Origin: Pseudomonadota bacterium
GTDB lineage: Bacteria; Pseudomonadota; Alphaproteobacteria; Acetobacterales; Acetobacteraceae
Assembly: GCA_021826485.1 (NCBI GenBank)
Contig: JAKAZX010000135.1
Location: 1 to 9,505, forward strand
Reading direction: 5' to 3'
Length of the DNA stretch: 9,505 nucleotides
The translations under genes and the position numbers were made by a program. Every line of letters starts with the position of its first letter. Within the stretch, counting starts at the first letter, position 1. The notes under the pieces are model-generated. The model saw nothing but the letters and a program-made list of their open reading frames with translations. It searched no databases and was not told where the DNA came from. Shown here piece by piece: positions 8,397-9,505 of this stretch.

Positions 8397-9116
8397 ATGA
8401 CCCGCGCCGACATTCTGACGCTGCCAGCCGACCCCTATCCCTTTGAATTCGTTCCCCGACGAACGGCGCTGCTGATCATCGACATGCAGCGCGACTTCCT
8501 CGAACCCGGCGGCTTCGGGGAGATGCTGGGCAATGATGCCGGCCAGTTGCGCCGCACCATCGAGCCCAACCGCCGCCTGCTGGCCGCCTGGCGGGATGCC
8601 GGCCTGCTCGTGCTGCACACGCGGGAGGGGCATCGCCCCGATCTTGCCGACCTGCCCCAGGCCAAGCGCCTGCGCGGGCGGGGTGCCCGGACGATCGGCG
8701 ATTCCGGGCCGATGGGCCGCATCCTGGTGCGGGGCGAGGCCGGGCACGACATCATCCCCGAGCTTTATCCCGTTCCGGGCGAACCGGTGATCGACAAGCC
8801 GGGCAAGGGTGCCTTCTTCGCCACCGACCTGCACGCGATCCTGCAGGCAAGCGGCATCGACCGGCTGGTCGTCACCGGCGTCACCACCGAGGTCTGCGTC
8901 AACACCACCGTCCGCGAGGCGAACGATCGCGGCTACGACTGCCTGGTGGTGGAGGATTGCGTCGGGTCCTACTTCCCGGAGTTCCAGGCCGCCGGCCTTG
9001 CCATGATCCGCGCGCAGGGCGGCATCTTCGGCTGGGTCGCGTCCTCGCCGGCATTGCTCGCCGCGCTCGCGGCCGCGGGTCTCGCACGCTTCCCCGAACT
9101 CAAAGGAGCCGCCTGA
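8397..9116 (+). CDS. Cysteine hydrolase of the isochorismatase superfamily, biuret/triuret hydrolase-like
   Basis: The 239-residue protein is a cytoplasmic amidohydrolase with a Cys-Lys-Asp triad: Asp29 in LLIIDMQRDF, Lys134 in VIDKPGKGAF and Cys167 in GVTTEVCVNTTVREAND. The Lys-Cys spacing of 33 is what I recall for the biuret hydrolase BiuH. Several long blocks also match my memory of BiuH: HTREGHRPDLADLP at 74-87, IGDSGPMGRILVRGE at 100-114, DIIPELYP at 118-125, and REANDRGYDCL. BiuH cuts biuret to allophanate plus ammonia; TrtA acts on triuret. The tail FPEFQAAG...FGWV also recalls RutB (ureidoacrylate amidohydrolase), so substrate is open, but the central blocks favour biuret/triuret-like ureides. 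GGAG at 8385-8388 supports the ATG at 8397. The stop overlaps the start of a permease gene. Confidence 0.85.
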   Translation: MTRADILTLPADPYPFEFVPRRTALLIIDMQRDFLEPGGFGEMLGNDAGQLRRTIEPNRRLLAAWRDAGLLVLHTREGHRPDLADLPQAKRLRGRGARTIGDSGPMGRILVRGEAGHDIIPELYPVPGEPVIDKPGKGAFFATDLHAILQASGIDRLVVTGVTTEVCVNTTVREANDRGYDCLVVEDCVGSYFPEFQAAGLAMIRAQGGIFGWVASSPALLAALAAAGLARFPELKGAA

Positions 9117-9505
9117 TGAACGCGACCACGGAGCAGCCCCGGATCTGGGTGCGCGGCGACTGGAATGCCTTTTTCGGCTTCGGCACGAATATCCTGGTGA
9201 ACCTGCTGGTGCTGACCGGGCTGCTGCGCTTCGTCCTGCAGATGCCGGACGCGCTGGTGTTCGGGCGCATCCTGCCGGCGACCGGCATGATGCTGTTCCT
9301 CAGCACGATGTACTACGCCTGGCTCGCCTGGCAACTTGCCAGGAAAACCGGGCGCAGCGATGTCTGCGCGCTGCCGTCGGGCATCAGCGTGCCGCACATG
9401 TTCGTCGTCGTGTTCGTCATCATGATGCCGATCCTGGCGCGCACCAAAGACCCGGTGCAGGCATGGGAAGCCGGGCTGACCTGGGTGTTCATCCAGAGCT
9501 TCGTG
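9116..9505 (+). CDS. N-terminal part of an NCS2-like (xanthine/uracil-type) permease, cut by the window edge
   Basis: The frame is open for 130 codons to the window end. It starts at an ATG whose A is the last base of the hydrolase stop (TGATG); AAAGGAG at 9102-9108 is a good ribosome binding site. The sequence begins with a short polar N-terminus and RGDWNAFFGF. Hydrophobic segments follow near residues 19-42, 49-74 and 92-108, and a fourth begins near 119. The motif ALPSGISVPHMF after the second segment resembles the ALPYGI(N/S) signature of NCS2/AzgA nucleobase permeases. I therefore call it a multi-pass inner-membrane transporter of NCS2-like type, probably for a small nitrogen-rich heterocycle or ureide. 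The exact substrate is unknown, and the call rests on about a quarter to a third of the protein. Confidence 0.7.
   Translation, partial: MNATTEQPRIWVRGDWNAFFGFGTNILVNLLVLTGLLRFVLQMPDALVFGRILPATGMMLFLSTMYYAWLAWQLARKTGRSDVCALPSGISVPHMFVVVFVIMMPILARTKDPVQAWEAGLTWVFIQSFV

Noticed and set aside
8274..8834. A 186-codon minus-strand frame overlapping the hydrolase gene and the divergent region, ending in MRKMQSFMAQRRTH
   Set aside because: Most of it is antisense to the hydrolase. The short tail inside the intergenic region could be a 14-residue peptide but has no ribosome binding site or leader-peptide features.

Overview
The window is GC-rich DNA with strong G/C bias at third codon positions, and the gene content points to an alphaproteobacterium. 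A purC-purS-purQ-purL run followed by bolA and a CGFS monothiol glutaredoxin gene is a familiar alphaproteobacterial arrangement. The codon bias and protein style suggest Rhodospirillales/Acetobacteraceae; that family-level placement is inference, because no rRNA or tRNA gene is present to test it. I see no tRNA, rRNA, CRISPR array, insertion sequence, phage gene or attachment site. Base composition looks uniform, so nothing suggests recent transfer.

Layout. Positions 1-3702 read on the plus strand: the 3' end of a DUF4239/bestrophin-like membrane protein gene (cut by the window edge), an Old Yellow Enzyme-type flavin oxidoreductase of the XenA/YqjM class, a small exported Spy/CpxP-like (LTXXQ) protein, ribosomal protein L31 (rpmE), and cyclopropane-fatty-acyl-phospholipid synthase (cfa). 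These look like separate or loosely grouped genes. A GC-rich hairpin lies before rpmE, and a second hairpin encloses the cfa stop codon and faces the convergent operon.

Positions 8165-3721 on the minus strand are one compact operon: purC, purS, purQ, purL, bolA, grxD. Its junctions are a 4-nt overlap, 1 nt, a 4-nt overlap, 2 nt and 10 nt. PurS, PurQ and PurL together form the three-part formylglycinamidine ribonucleotide (FGAM) synthase, and PurC catalyses a later step of the same de novo purine pathway. BolA and the glutaredoxin are expected to form a [2Fe-2S]-bridged complex for iron-sulfur handling.

A 231-bp divergent intergenic region (8166-8396) with a locally AT-richer core separates purC from a plus-strand pair: a cysteine hydrolase of the isochorismatase superfamily resembling biuret/triuret hydrolases, and, overlapping its stop codon by one base, a membrane permease of NCS2-like type that runs off the right edge. 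Together they suggest uptake and amide hydrolysis of a small nitrogen-rich compound. This pair is the least routine part of the window. The rest is ordinary housekeeping DNA, and I found no clear sign of an undescribed system.
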